From assembly GCA_027310505.1 (NCBI GenBank), contig DAIDAS010000076.1, positions 1 through 8,646 on the forward strand: a stretch of DNA of 8,646 nucleotides. The letters run 5' to 3'. Below the pieces are notes generated by a model, which was given only the letters and a program-made list of their open reading frames with translations, ran no database searches and was not told the origin of the DNA. The translations under genes and the position numbers were made by a program. The first letter of the stretch is position 1. Each line of letters opens with the position of its first letter. Below, one piece after another: positions 1 to 6,593 of the stretch. Origin of the DNA: a bacterium (GTDB lineage: Bacteria > Pseudomonadota > Gammaproteobacteria > Burkholderiales > Methylophilaceae).

Positions 1-1
1 C

Positions 2-592
2 TATGCCACGTGGAGTGGCCAGTTCGAATACATGGAACGGGCGAAGGAAAAGCTCAAGATTGTGGTGCCGCTGACGTTGCTGATCATCTTCGTGCTGCTT
101 TACCTCAACTTCCGCCGCCTGACCGAGACGCTGATCGTCATGCTGTCCGTGCCATTCTCGCTGGTAGGGGGCGTCTGGCTGATGTATTGGCTAGGCTACA
201 ACATGAGCGTTGCCGTGGCGGTCGGCTTCATCGCCCTGGCCGGAGTTGCTGCCGAAACTGGCGTCATTATGCTGATCTATCTGGATCACGCCTATCAGGA
301 ACTCAAGGCCAAACGCGATGCAGAAAGCAAACCGTTTGCAGTAGCCGACCTCTATGCAGCCGTTATGGAAGGCGCGGTCGAACGGGTGCGCCCCAAGATG
401 ATGACTGTAGTCGCCATCATGGCGGGACTGCTACCCATCATGTGGAGCAGCGGCACCGGTTCGGAAGTAATGCGGCGCATCGCCGCGCCCATGGTGGGCG
501 GCATGGTGTCTTCCACCATCCTGACGCTGATCGTCATCCCGGCCATCTACGCACTGGTCAAGGAATTCAGGCTACGCCGAGCGCATCGGTGA
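2..592 (+). CDS. cusA: CusA/CzcA-family heavy-metal RND efflux transporter, C-terminal part
   Basis: This is the last 196 residues of an inner-membrane RND pump that exports monovalent copper/silver through a CusCBA-type tripartite channel using the proton gradient. The gene enters from the left edge in frame 2, so the start is not seen. Visible hallmarks are the WSGQFEYMERAKEKLK stretch just before a transmembrane helix, the helix pair around TLLIIFVLLYLNF and LIVMLSVPFSLVGGVWLMY, the family motif AAETGVIMLIYLDHAY, and the final helices ending VIPAIYALVKEF. The close match of these segments to CusA/SilA, as I know the family, favours Cu/Ag over the Zn/Co/Cd (CzcA) branch, but the metal-binding methionines lie outside the window. 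The stop is at 590-592. The next gene starts 30 bases later on the same strand, so they are probably cotranscribed. A CusF-like chaperone gene, often found here, is absent. Confidence 0.93.
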   Translation, partial: YATWSGQFEYMERAKEKLKIVVPLTLLIIFVLLYLNFRRLTETLIVMLSVPFSLVGGVWLMYWLGYNMSVAVAVGFIALAGVAAETGVIMLIYLDHAYQELKAKRDAESKPFAVADLYAAVMEGAVERVRPKMMTVVAIMAGLLPIMWSSGTGSEVMRRIAAPMVGGMVSSTILTLIVIPAIYALVKEFRLRRAHR

Positions 593-622
593 TATTCAAC
601 TCAACCTTAAAAGGAGCAAATC

Positions 623-979
623 ATGAATAAGCAAACGAAATGGATGATAGCTGCGCTGGCCATGGCAATTACTGTCGGAGGGTGCGCCTCGCAGAGTCCC
701 GCCAAACCGGCAGGGATTGAGCAACGTATTCAAACCGCACACACCTATGAAGATCATCAAAAAATTGCAGCTGAATATGAGAAACAAGCCGCAACAGACC
801 AAGCTACTGCAAAGTTGCATAAGAATTTGGCCGTCACTTATGTAAATGCCGGTCCCAAAGGTACGCCAGGAGCCATGTTCGCCCATTGCAAGAATCTTGC
901 GAAATTATACGAACAGGCTGCTGAGGAGAATCTGGAGTTGGCGAGGATGCATCGCGAGGCAGCGGAAGCGTCTAAATAG
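623..979 (+). CDS. Small helical lipoprotein (copy A) of a metal-locus family
   Basis: This encodes a 118-residue protein with a lipoprotein signal peptide: basic start MNKQTK, a hydrophobic stretch, and a lipobox VGGC with the lipidated cysteine at residue 21. The mature part is a short Pro/Ala linker followed by a strongly helical, charged segment (about 43-118) with patterns such as IAAEYEKQAA, KLHKNLAVTY and LAKLYEQAAEENLELARMH. Cys-89, preceded by His-88, is the only cysteine in the mature helical part. An AAGGAG ribosome site at 611-616 fits the ATG at 623. It lies 30 bases after the cusA stop and was probably read with it. Copy B at 6161-6466 shares about 50 of 73 aligned residues, including the HC pair. 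No function is known to me. A periplasmic, membrane-anchored accessory of the efflux pump or a metal buffer is an inference from context. Confidence 0.88.
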   Translation: MNKQTKWMIAALAMAITVGGCASQSPAKPAGIEQRIQTAHTYEDHQKIAAEYEKQAATDQATAKLHKNLAVTYVNAGPKGTPGAMFAHCKNLAKLYEQAAEENLELARMHREAAEASK

Positions 980-1020
980 TTTCAGAGATTAGTAAGGAAA
1001 GTCAATAAAAGGTGGCCGGC

Positions 1021-1134
1021 ATGCCTGAAATCATTCCCAATCTGCATCCTTTGGCGGTGCATTTCCCTATTGCCCTGATACGCTATCAGCCACCCTTCAT
1101 ATTGCGAACCATGTCACAATGCTGGCGCATTTGA
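1021..1134 (+). pseudogene. Decayed 5' fragment of a DUF2231 membrane-protein gene
   Basis: The reading frame begins MPEIIPNLHPLAVHFPIAL, almost identical to the start of the intact DUF2231 gene at 7236. About 51 of 59 bases match between 1021-1079 and 7236-7294, with most differences at third codon positions. The match includes the ribosome-site context (AAGGTGG at 1009-1015 against AAAGGAGG at 7223-7230). After base 1080 the frame is lost and a stop follows at 1132-1134. Short patches after the break (such as TCAGC, and an ATTGCG..AACCAT-like string) still loosely resemble the intact copy, which suggests decay with deletions rather than one clean cut. It starts 41 bases after the lipoprotein gene, so it was once probably the third gene of a cusA-lipoprotein-DUF2231 operon. 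A functional 37-residue peptide cannot be excluded but seems unlikely. Confidence 0.75.
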
Positions 1135-1204
1135 CGCCATGGCCTTACCAACGTGAATTTTCCCACTTTTGCCAACGATTTTAAGTTCCATCATCATCTT
1201 CTTC

Positions 1205-1228
1205 ATGCCGCATGATTGCGTGCGGCAT
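1205..1228. terminator. Possible terminator hairpin between convergent genes
   Basis: The arms ATGCCGCA (1205-1212) and TGCGGCAT (1221-1228) form a perfect 8-bp stem with an 8-base loop. On the + strand it is followed by CTTTAC, a weak T-run, so it could end transcription coming from cusA and the lipoprotein. On the - strand no T-run follows. It sits between two convergent transcription units, where a terminator is expected. The stretch 1135-1327 otherwise holds only another short hairpin (1287-1303) and no gene I can support. Confidence 0.35.
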
Positions 1229-1286
1229 CTTTACGGACATTTTGAGAAGCCTGCTCATCGACGGACTCAGTAACCCATTCCGGCTA

Positions 1287-1303
1287 GGTACATTGTGTGT
1301 ACC
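1287..1303. repeat. Short perfect inverted repeat downstream of the receptor gene
   Basis: GGTACA (1287-1292) and TGTACC (1298-1303) are perfect reverse complements around a 5-base loop. It lies 25 bases past the stop of the minus-strand receptor gene. There is no T-run on that strand, so a terminator role is doubtful. A transcript-end hairpin or a protein site are alternatives. Confidence 0.3.
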
Positions 1304-1327
1304 CAGCAGTGCTTTATGGTGGTATAG

Positions 1328-3490
1328 CTAGAAGGATTTGCTCACTCCCACATACAGTCCACGGCGCGGCCCGAATTGCGGCGCACCGACCCCGATACCG
1401 GAACCGTCTCTCAGTTCGTAGACCTTGTCGAACACATTGATCACTGCCAGCCTGCCTTCCAATTTACCCAGCGCCATCGTGTCGAACTTACGTGATACGC
1501 CGAGATTGACCTGCGCATACGCGGGCATGTGATCCGTATTGGCGAACCCGCGCCGCTGGCCGCTACCGAATATTGCATCCGTACTCAGCTGATTGCCCCT
1601 CCACAGATAGGAAACGCCAGCCGATGCGGTGTACTTCTGATCGTGGTCCGTATGCACCCAGTGACTGGCGATGTAATCCCGCTCGTCCTGCGCGAAATTG
1701 AACTGTGCCGAACTCACGTCTTTCGCTAGGCTGGTGGTACGCGCAATATTGGCATAGATGGACAAGTTGTCATGCTTGTAGCTCGCCGTAAGCTCCACAC
1801 CATAAATCCTGCCCTGGGCGTAATTGAACGGTGTAAAGATCAAGGCCTGCCCGAACTGCCCTTCGTCGATCAGGTCGCGGATCTGCTTATAGAACGCGTC
1901 CACGCCAACACTGAAAGACGGGGAGAACTGCTGATCGATGCCGAAATCGAAATAATGCGACCGCTCTGGGCGCACTCCATCATTCTGGTTGGTCGAGGGC
2001 GCATTAGTGCTATTGGCGAACAAACCCAGGGTCTGGTTGCTGACTAGCTCCGTGGGCGGCGGCGTGAAATAACGCGCATAAGCCATGTGCCACGTCGTCT
2101 GCGGCGTGAGCTTGTACACCATGCCCAGGCGCGGGCTCAGTTGGCTTGCCTTTACGAAGGCATCCATCTGGTCCGCGCGCAGCCCGTAATTCAAGGTCAG
2201 CTTGTCTGTCGCCTTCCACTCGTCCTGCAAATAAAGCCCCAGCAGGGTATTGCCGTTCTTCTCGCTATTGTCTGTGATTGAAACGGCAGAACCGGAAACG
2301 ACGCCACCTGTGGTCGGGAACACCGTGGATGTATTGTCGCTGCGGACATTTTCGACACTGACAAAAAGCCCCGCGCGCAGGGTGTGACGATCTCCCCAGC
2401 GATAGCTGCCGTCCGCTTGCAGGCCATTACTGAAACTGCTGCGGAGCACGTTGGATGCCACCCCGTTGAATACTAGATCGCCTAACGGATCAGGAACGAA
2501 ATGCACGTTGGTATAGCGCGTGAATGCTGACACTTGGTAATCTACATCAGTGCCGATTGAGCTTTGCAGCGCAAGGATACCGTATTGATTCGTCTCGTGC
2601 TGGCGTTCATTCAACGAGGACGAATCGAAACCCGTCAGCCCGGTGGCCGCCAGATAATCTGGAACAGGTGCCTGACCAGGATTGTTCGGGATGTGAAACT
2701 TTCCCTCATATGCGCCAAACATCGCCACCAATTGGGTGGTGGGGTTCAGTAGATAGGACAAATAGCCGAACCCCTTGTACTGCTGGGTACGATCGTGAAT
2801 GGCATTGTGAGAGGATGTGGGATTCTCGATGCCGAGATCGTTGGAAAGATAAGATCCGGTAGCGAAATAGTTGAGATCGCCCGAGGAACTCTCCAGTTCA
2901 AAGCTGGGATTGAACGTGCCATGGCTACCGGCATAAACGCCGACCCGCCTACCTTTCTCGAAATTGGTCTTGGTTTCGATATCAATCACCCCAGCGGTAC
3001 GATAACCGAATTGTGCCGGCAATGCTCCAGTCAGCAAGTCGATCCGTTCCGCAAAACGTGTGTCCAGTGCCTGTCCGAATCCGGTAATGCCCTCGGGGAG
3101 AATCACGCCGTTGATGCGATATTGCAGATTTCCATGGTCGCCCCGCACATGTAACTGACCAAAAGAGTCATTTGCCACGCCAGGAGCGCGCAGCAGCACC
3201 TGGTTGAACGAGGTGTTGTCGCCTTCGGGCATGGTGTTGATGTCGCTCTTGTTAAAGTGATACACGCTTCCTCCCGTATCGGGGGAAAGGCTGTTGCGGA
3301 TTTTGCTGAACCGCTCGGCTGTTACATCGATAGGCACCAATTCAATCTCGTTCTGGGCAGCGACGGTGCCGGCATTCAAGGTGCCGGTCACGTTATCCTG
3401 GGTTGTGTCTGCATAGGCGGTGACGATAGGGCATAAAACGAGAACGCCGCTGATAGCAGCCAATACTGCACGTAAGTATGCGTAGCGCAT
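1328..3490 (-). CDS. TonB-dependent outer-membrane receptor
   Basis: This encodes a 720-residue outer-membrane receptor that would bring a scarce ligand into the periplasm using TonB-ExbBD energy. A Sec signal peptide ends near residue 27 (CPIVTAYA). A TonB-box-like segment LVPIDVTAE (about 51-59) is followed by the plug domain (about 60-185, with LLRAPGV, VRGDHGNLQYRINGV and AQFGYRTAGVIDIETK), then a 22-strand-type barrel ending VGVSKSF, with the terminal phenylalanine typical of outer-membrane proteins. I chose the ATG at 3490 because GGAG at 3497-3500 sits six bases upstream. An in-frame TTG at 3502 overlaps that site and would give four extra residues. The length suits OprC/NosA-type copper receptors, and the setting beside a metal two-component system and a DUF2946-like gene supports a copper-related ligand. 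However, I see no Met- or His-rich binding cluster, so the ligand is unproven. It is probably cotranscribed with the small gene upstream (stop 70 bases away). Confidence 0.9.
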   Translation of the reverse strand: MRYAYLRAVLAAISGVLVLCPIVTAYADTTQDNVTGTLNAGTVAAQNEIELVPIDVTAERFSKIRNSLSPDTGGSVYHFNKSDINTMPEGDNTSFNQVLLRAPGVANDSFGQLHVRGDHGNLQYRINGVILPEGITGFGQALDTRFAERIDLLTGALPAQFGYRTAGVIDIETKTNFEKGRRVGVYAGSHGTFNPSFELESSSGDLNYFATGSYLSNDLGIENPTSSHNAIHDRTQQYKGFGYLSYLLNPTTQLVAMFGAYEGKFHIPNNPGQAPVPDYLAATGLTGFDSSSLNERQHETNQYGILALQSSIGTDVDYQVSAFTRYTNVHFVPDPLGDLVFNGVASNVLRSSFSNGLQADGSYRWGDRHTLRAGLFVSVENVRSDNTSTVFPTTGGVVSGSAVSITDNSEKNGNTLLGLYLQDEWKATDKLTLNYGLRADQMDAFVKASQLSPRLGMVYKLTPQTTWHMAYARYFTPPPTELVSNQTLGLFANSTNAPSTNQNDGVRPERSHYFDFGIDQQFSPSFSVGVDAFYKQIRDLIDEGQFGQALIFTPFNYAQGRIYGVELTASYKHDNLSIYANIARTTSLAKDVSSAQFNFAQDERDYIASHWVHTDHDQKYTASAGVSYLWRGNQLSTDAIFGSGQRRGFANTDHMPAYAQVNLGVSRKFDTMALGKLEGRLAVINVFDKVYELRDGSGIGVGAPQFGPRRGLYVGVSKSF

Positions 3491-3496
3491 GATGTA

Positions 3497-3500
3497 CTCC
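3497..3500 (-). promoter_or_regulatory. Ribosome site that sets the receptor start
   Basis: On the minus strand GGAG is followed by TACATC and then ATG at 3490-3488. The in-frame TTG at 3502-3500 overlaps this site and so cannot use it. This decides the ATG as start. Confidence 0.7.
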
Positions 3501-3560
3501 AAAAAATGCTGTCCGCCGCTCGGAGCGGAGGTTCTGAGTTCTAAAGCCGATCAGGGAGTG

Positions 3561-3860
3561 CTATTGGGAGTCAGAAGGAGGTGCGCGTGCGGAATAGTGA
3601 AGGTTAAAGAGTGCAGCTGCCCAGACAAGTAGGGTGACAACGAGGACATGCTCCGGTGCGACAAGCACCTGGGGAAGGAAAATGCTGGGCAAAGCACCGG
3701 ACAAATTGACCAGAGAAGCGCATTCACCACAGAAGTTGCTGTGCGTGGATTGCTTGCTGTCATGATGAGTCTGACTCTGTTCATCCTCGATATGGGAGAT
3801 GGGATGCGTCAGCACGCGCTGCTGGCTGACGATGAAAGTCATCGCCAGCAGTAGCGGCAA
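3561..3860 (-). CDS. His/Cys-containing small membrane protein, DUF2946-like
   Basis: This encodes about 99 residues: an N-terminal hydrophobic segment (PLLLAMTFIV), a His-rich polar stretch (HIEDEQSQTHHDSKQSTH), a CGEC motif, a second hydrophobic segment (VLVVTLLVWAAALF) and the C-terminal tail SARAPPSDSQ. This order, with a His region, a CxxC and an RAPP-type end, resembles DUF2946 proteins, which are often found beside copper TonB receptors. The gene lies directly before the receptor gene on the same strand. A role in periplasmic copper binding or receptor support is inferred. The start is unclear. No in-frame ATG with a ribosome site precedes the signal-like segment; TTG at 3860 (or an upstream CTG) or the ATG at 3842 are possible. 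In-frame codons upstream read LKWL after a TAG, which would complete a signal peptide. A non-ATG start or a damaged start codon are both possible. Residue numbers assume the TTG. Confidence 0.55.
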   Translation of the reverse strand: MPLLLAMTFIVSQQRVLTHPISHIEDEQSQTHHDSKQSTHSNFCGECASLVNLSGALPSIFLPQVLVAPEHVLVVTLLVWAAALFNLHYSARAPPSDSQ

Positions 3861-3906
3861 CAGCCATTTAAGGTACGAATCCTATTTTTGCTTAAAAAGC
3901 TCAGCT

Positions 3907-3922
3907 GTTACTAGGTGATAAC
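3907..3922. promoter_or_regulatory. Possible second regulator box before the DUF2946-like/receptor genes
   Basis: GTTAC-TAGGTG-ATAAC is an imperfect dyad with the same half-site length and 6-base spacer as the perfect box at 6119-6134. Seven of the ten half-site bases match that box. It lies in the 119-base gap between the kinase stop and the DUF2946-like gene, about 47 bases before the TTG start, where a separate promoter would be useful. The rest of this gap (3861-3979) is AT-rich, with a widely spaced 10-bp inverted repeat (3890-3899 and 3976-3985) and no clear terminator. Confidence 0.3.
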
Positions 3923-3979
3923 CAATATCAGACATGTAACGTCATAGGCTCCACCCACAGTAAAATCCGGAAACCCTTT

Positions 3980-5383
3980 TTAAGCTGGTAAAGTTATTTT
4001 AAATTTTGTCTTACCTTCAGCAGAAAAAGCCTGAATGCAGCCTTTATGCGCCTCGATAATAGACTTTGTAATAGCCAACCCGAGGCCTGCGCCATCACTG
4101 GATTTTTGACGCGAAGGATCAATATGGTAAAAGCGGTCAAAGATTCGCAGGAGGTGTCCAGGCGCAATCGTTTCGCCCGCGTTTTCAACAATAAGAGTTA
4201 CTCCCCTGGTATGCAGATGCGGAGCAGACCCAATTATTATCCTTACATTGTCATTTTCGGGCGAATGCCGGATTGCATTGGAAAGGAGATTACTGAGTGC
4301 CCGACGTAACATCAATCTGTTGCCTTCGATTCTGGCCTCGCCCTTAAGAATAAGCTTGATGCCTTTTTCTTCTGCCACTGCATCATAAAAAGTAAAGAGT
4401 TCTTGCACTTCATGCGCAAGATCCACGGATTCAGTGCTAGGCATGATCAGCCCATTGTCAGCCTTGGCCAAGAATAGCATGTCCGAGATCATGCGGGCCA
4501 GCCGTTCATATTCCTCGAGATTGGAATACAGTACTTCTCGATAGTCGCCAGCTGAACGTTCCTTGGAAATCGCTACCTGAGTCTGCGTCATGAGATTGCT
4601 GATGGGAGTTCGTAGTTCGTGCGCCAAATTGGACGAAAACTCGGAAAGACGTGTGAACGAGTCCTCCAACCGCAACAGCATGTCATTGAATGCTGTTGCA
4701 AGATCGGTAAGCTCGCGCGGCACGGATTCCGGTGAAATCCGGTCACCGAGATGACTCACGGAGATGCCCTGGGTTACTTTCGCCATCTGCATCACTGGCG
4801 CTAAACCGCGACGTGCAGCAATCCAGCCCAGAAGCACTGTCAGTCCTATGCCAACCGCGATGGCGAACCAGAGATTGCGTTGGAAGGCTACCATAAATGA
4901 TTGATGGTGCTCGATGTTGATGGCAAGAGCAACCAAAATAGACACTTTTTCAGGCATGCCAGCCTGAGCACTAGCGGTGATGCCTCGGTACGTTTCATGA
5001 CCCTGCGTCCACACCGTCAGCTCCGAATGATCCCTCGATGCTTCCGGAGCAGGATTCTTGAGCAGATACTCAGCAAATGTTGCTCCTGGCGTAGTAAAAA
5101 TAACCCGGTGGTCAGGCCCCATTACTGCGACTGAGAGATTGGGGTGTCCCACAAGGGCATCGCTAAGACGTTGAGGCAAAATCGCCAAGTCGGCAGTTGT
5201 ATGAACATTGGCCACAGCATGACGAACCAGTTTCAGCTTGCCATCAAGCACAGTTCGGTCTATTTCCTCAAAATGTGACTGAGCTAATGACCCAACGAGC
5301 ATACCCATCACAAGCAAAACCACTGTGGATGCTGTCGAGAAGAGCAGCGTAAGGCGAAAAGTTATCGACTGTGGGCGCATCAT
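3980..5383 (-). CDS. cusS: CusS/CopS-type heavy-metal sensor histidine kinase
   Basis: This encodes a 467-residue membrane kinase that senses periplasmic metal and phosphorylates the partner regulator. Order: TM1 about 9-34, a periplasmic sensor loop about 35-168, TM2 about 169-190, HAMP about 190-243, and a dimerisation/phosphoacceptor segment with the H-box SNLAHELRTPISN (His-255). The ATPase domain follows, with N-box ALSNLLSNAIRHSP (362-375), G1-region ENAGETIAPGHLLRIFDRFY and G2 SDGAGLGLAITKS (429-441). All expected catalytic elements are present, and the length matches the CusS/SilS/CopS family. The periplasmic loop has scattered His residues (80, 92, 119, 129, 159, 160) that may bind metal. 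ATG at 5383 overlaps the regulator stop in an ATGA arrangement, showing translational coupling. A second ATG directly follows, so the true start may be one codon later. Cu(I)/Ag(I) is the likely signal, but Zn/Cd/Co relatives exist. Confidence 0.93.
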   Translation of the reverse strand: MMRPQSITFRLTLLFSTASTVVLLVMGMLVGSLAQSHFEEIDRTVLDGKLKLVRHAVANVHTTADLAILPQRLSDALVGHPNLSVAVMGPDHRVIFTTPGATFAEYLLKNPAPEASRDHSELTVWTQGHETYRGITASAQAGMPEKVSILVALAINIEHHQSFMVAFQRNLWFAIAVGIGLTVLLGWIAARRGLAPVMQMAKVTQGISVSHLGDRISPESVPRELTDLATAFNDMLLRLEDSFTRLSEFSSNLAHELRTPISNLMTQTQVAISKERSAGDYREVLYSNLEEYERLARMISDMLFLAKADNGLIMPSTESVDLAHEVQELFTFYDAVAEEKGIKLILKGEARIEGNRLMLRRALSNLLSNAIRHSPENDNVRIIIGSAPHLHTRGVTLIVENAGETIAPGHLLRIFDRFYHIDPSRQKSSDGAGLGLAITKSIIEAHKGCIQAFSAEGKTKFKITLPA

Positions 5384-6057
5384 GTTTCGGAAACTTCCAG
5401 CACGTAGCCCATGCCCCTGACGGTGCGAATAAGTTTGGGCTCGAACTCATCGTCGACCTTGGCACGTAGGCGTCGCACTGCAACTTCGATTACATTGGAG
5501 TCGCTATCGAAATTCATGTCCCAGACTTGGGAGGCGATTAACGAGCGAGGCAATACCTCCCCTTGTCGCCGCAGTAACAGTTCGAGCAGCGCAAATTCCT
5601 TGGATGTTAAATCAATGCGCTTGCCTGCGCGGATGACCCGGCGCCGTAGCAGATCCAGTTCCAAGTCGGCGGCCTGTAGTGTCTCTGATTCCTTTGTCTT
5701 GCCGCGCTTCAGCAATGTCCTGACGCGTGCTAGCAGTTCCGAGAATGCGAATGGTTTAATGAGGTAGTCGTCAGCGCCGAGTTCCAGACCTTTTACCCGG
5801 TCCTCGATCTGGTCACGAGCAGTGAGGAACAGCGCTGGCATTTGCTTGCCGATCTGGCGAATGCCTTTGAGAACCTGCCATCCGTCAATGCTGGGCAGCA
5901 TCACATCCAATATAACCAAGTCGTAGTCTTCAGTCATGGCCAAGTGCAATCCATCGATGCCATCACGTGCGAGATCAGCAACGAAGCCTGCCTCCGATAG
6001 TCCTTGCTTGAGATAATCGCCAGTTTTTTGCTCGTCTTCGATGATGAGAATTTTCAT
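5380..6057 (-). CDS. cusR: CusR/CopR-type OmpR-family response regulator
   Basis: This encodes a 225-residue transcription factor that, when phosphorylated by the neighbouring kinase, activates metal-resistance promoters. The receiver domain (1-120) has the acidic pocket Glu-7/Asp-8, phosphoacceptor Asp-51 in VILDVMLPSIDGW, Thr-79 and Lys-101 (KPF). The winged-helix DNA-binding domain (about 128-223) shows LTSKEFALLELLLRRQGEVL, SNVIEVAVRRLRAKVDD and the closing TVRGMGYVLE. Length and sequence fit the heavy-metal regulator group (CusR, SilR, CopR, CzcR). Its stop overlaps the kinase start by 4 bases. The ATG at 6057 has only a weak GGAT ribosome site. The dyad at 6119-6134 lies about 60 bases upstream and suggests that it activates its own operon. 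Confidence 0.94.
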   Translation of the reverse strand: MKILIIEDEQKTGDYLKQGLSEAGFVADLARDGIDGLHLAMTEDYDLVILDVMLPSIDGWQVLKGIRQIGKQMPALFLTARDQIEDRVKGLELGADDYLIKPFAFSELLARVRTLLKRGKTKESETLQAADLELDLLRRRVIRAGKRIDLTSKEFALLELLLRRQGEVLPRSLIASQVWDMNFDSDSNVIEVAVRRLRAKVDDEFEPKLIRTVRGMGYVLEVSET

Positions 6058-6097
6058 GTAGGATCCATAGGCTTTTGCGCATCCTCATTTTGCAATG

Positions 6098-6103
6098 CAT
6101 ATA
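6098..6103 (-). promoter_or_regulatory. Possible -10 element of the regulator operon promoter
   Basis: The minus strand reads TATATG here, 15 bases downstream of the ATTAC-N6-GTAAT box. The bases 17 upstream of it fall inside the box and do not resemble TTGACA. That is expected for an activator-dependent promoter where the regulator sits over the -35 region. Confidence 0.4.
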
Positions 6104-6118
6104 GCCTTGGAGGTGAAG

Positions 6119-6134
6119 ATTACGAATATGTAAT
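6119..6134. promoter_or_regulatory. Candidate metal-regulator operator (perfect inverted repeat)
   Basis: ATTAC (6119-6123), GAATAT, GTAAT (6130-6134) is a perfect 5-bp inverted repeat with a 6-base spacer. From memory, operators of CopR/CusR-type regulators are dyads of this size with TTAC/GTAA-like half-sites placed just upstream of the -10 region. Here the dyad lies between the regulator gene and the divergent plus-strand genes, so it could serve both directions. Binding is inferred. Confidence 0.55.
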
Positions 6135-6160
6135 GTTGCTGTCAGCTACTGGTTAAGTGC

Positions 6161-6466
6161 TTGGCAAGAAAATATACGCAAAAATTGTTATTTCAATTAG
6201 GTAAGTATCTTACCCCTGAAGAGCATGAAATGATTGCTGCAGAGTACGAGCAGCAGGCTGCGGCGGACAGGGCAACCACAAAACTGCACCAGAATCTGGC
6301 AGTCACCTACAGGAATGCAGACACCAAGGGAAACCCTGCCGCTATGTCAGGCCACTGCAATAGCCTGGCAAAACTGTACCAACAGGCTGCTGATGAAAAT
6401 CAGGAATTGGCTCGACTTCACCACGAAGCTGCTGTCGACCTCTCGGTAAGGGGCAGCAGGAGGTAG
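6161..6466 (+). CDS. Helical protein copy B, related to the 623-979 lipoprotein but without signal peptide
   Basis: The open frame gives up to 101 residues from a TTG at 6161. Residues about 19-91 align with copy A without gaps: about 50 of 73 residues are identical, including KLHQNLAVTY, the His-Cys pair (65-66) and LAKLYQQAADENQELARLH. The N-terminus differs. There is no lipobox and no hydrophobic signal sequence, and no ribosome site stands before the TTG. An internal ATG at 6230 preceded by GAAGAG is the only well-placed alternative start, giving about 78 residues. The in-frame region upstream runs back to a TAA at 6131-6133 without an ATG, inside the operator region. It may be a copy that lost its export signal (a 5'-truncated pseudogene) or a cytoplasmic version. 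Its well-kept reading frame argues for past or present selection. Confidence 0.6.
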   Translation: MARKYTQKLLFQLGKYLTPEEHEMIAAEYEQQAAADRATTKLHQNLAVTYRNADTKGNPAAMSGHCNSLAKLYQQAADENQELARLHHEAAVDLSVRGSRR

Positions 6467-6593
6467 AAAACACAATAGGTGAACTGCCGATTCTATTCTG
6501 GAGCTCGCCTAATGCTGATTGTTTGAAGGCAGGAAATTTAAGTGACGTGGAGCATGGCAATGTCTAACTGTTGCCCAACAGGAATCTCAAAAC
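6467..6593 (+). other. Intergenic stretch before the exported-peptide gene
   Basis: I see no gene, strong hairpin or clear promoter in these 127 bases. AGGAA at 6580-6584 is the likely ribosome site for the small gene that starts at 6594. A 38-codon GTG frame from 6542 runs through here but has no support. Confidence 0.5.

Noticed and set aside
10..630. A 206-codon open frame overlapping the cusA end on the same strand
   Set aside because: It is Arg/His/Gly-rich with no family features. The other frame gives an unmistakable RND transporter.
1083..1203. Minus-strand short frames (about 30 residues, Lys/Met-rich) in the convergent gap, perhaps the tail of a broken small metal-binding gene
   Set aside because: They are broken by a frame change, lack a ribosome site and match no family I recognise. 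Chance frames in a decayed region are as likely.
3890..3985. A 10-bp inverted repeat GCTTAAAAAG/CTTTTTAAGC spanning the gap after the kinase gene, suggesting mobile-element ends
   Set aside because: The arms are AT-rich and simple, and enclose no transposase or target duplication. They probably reflect chance.
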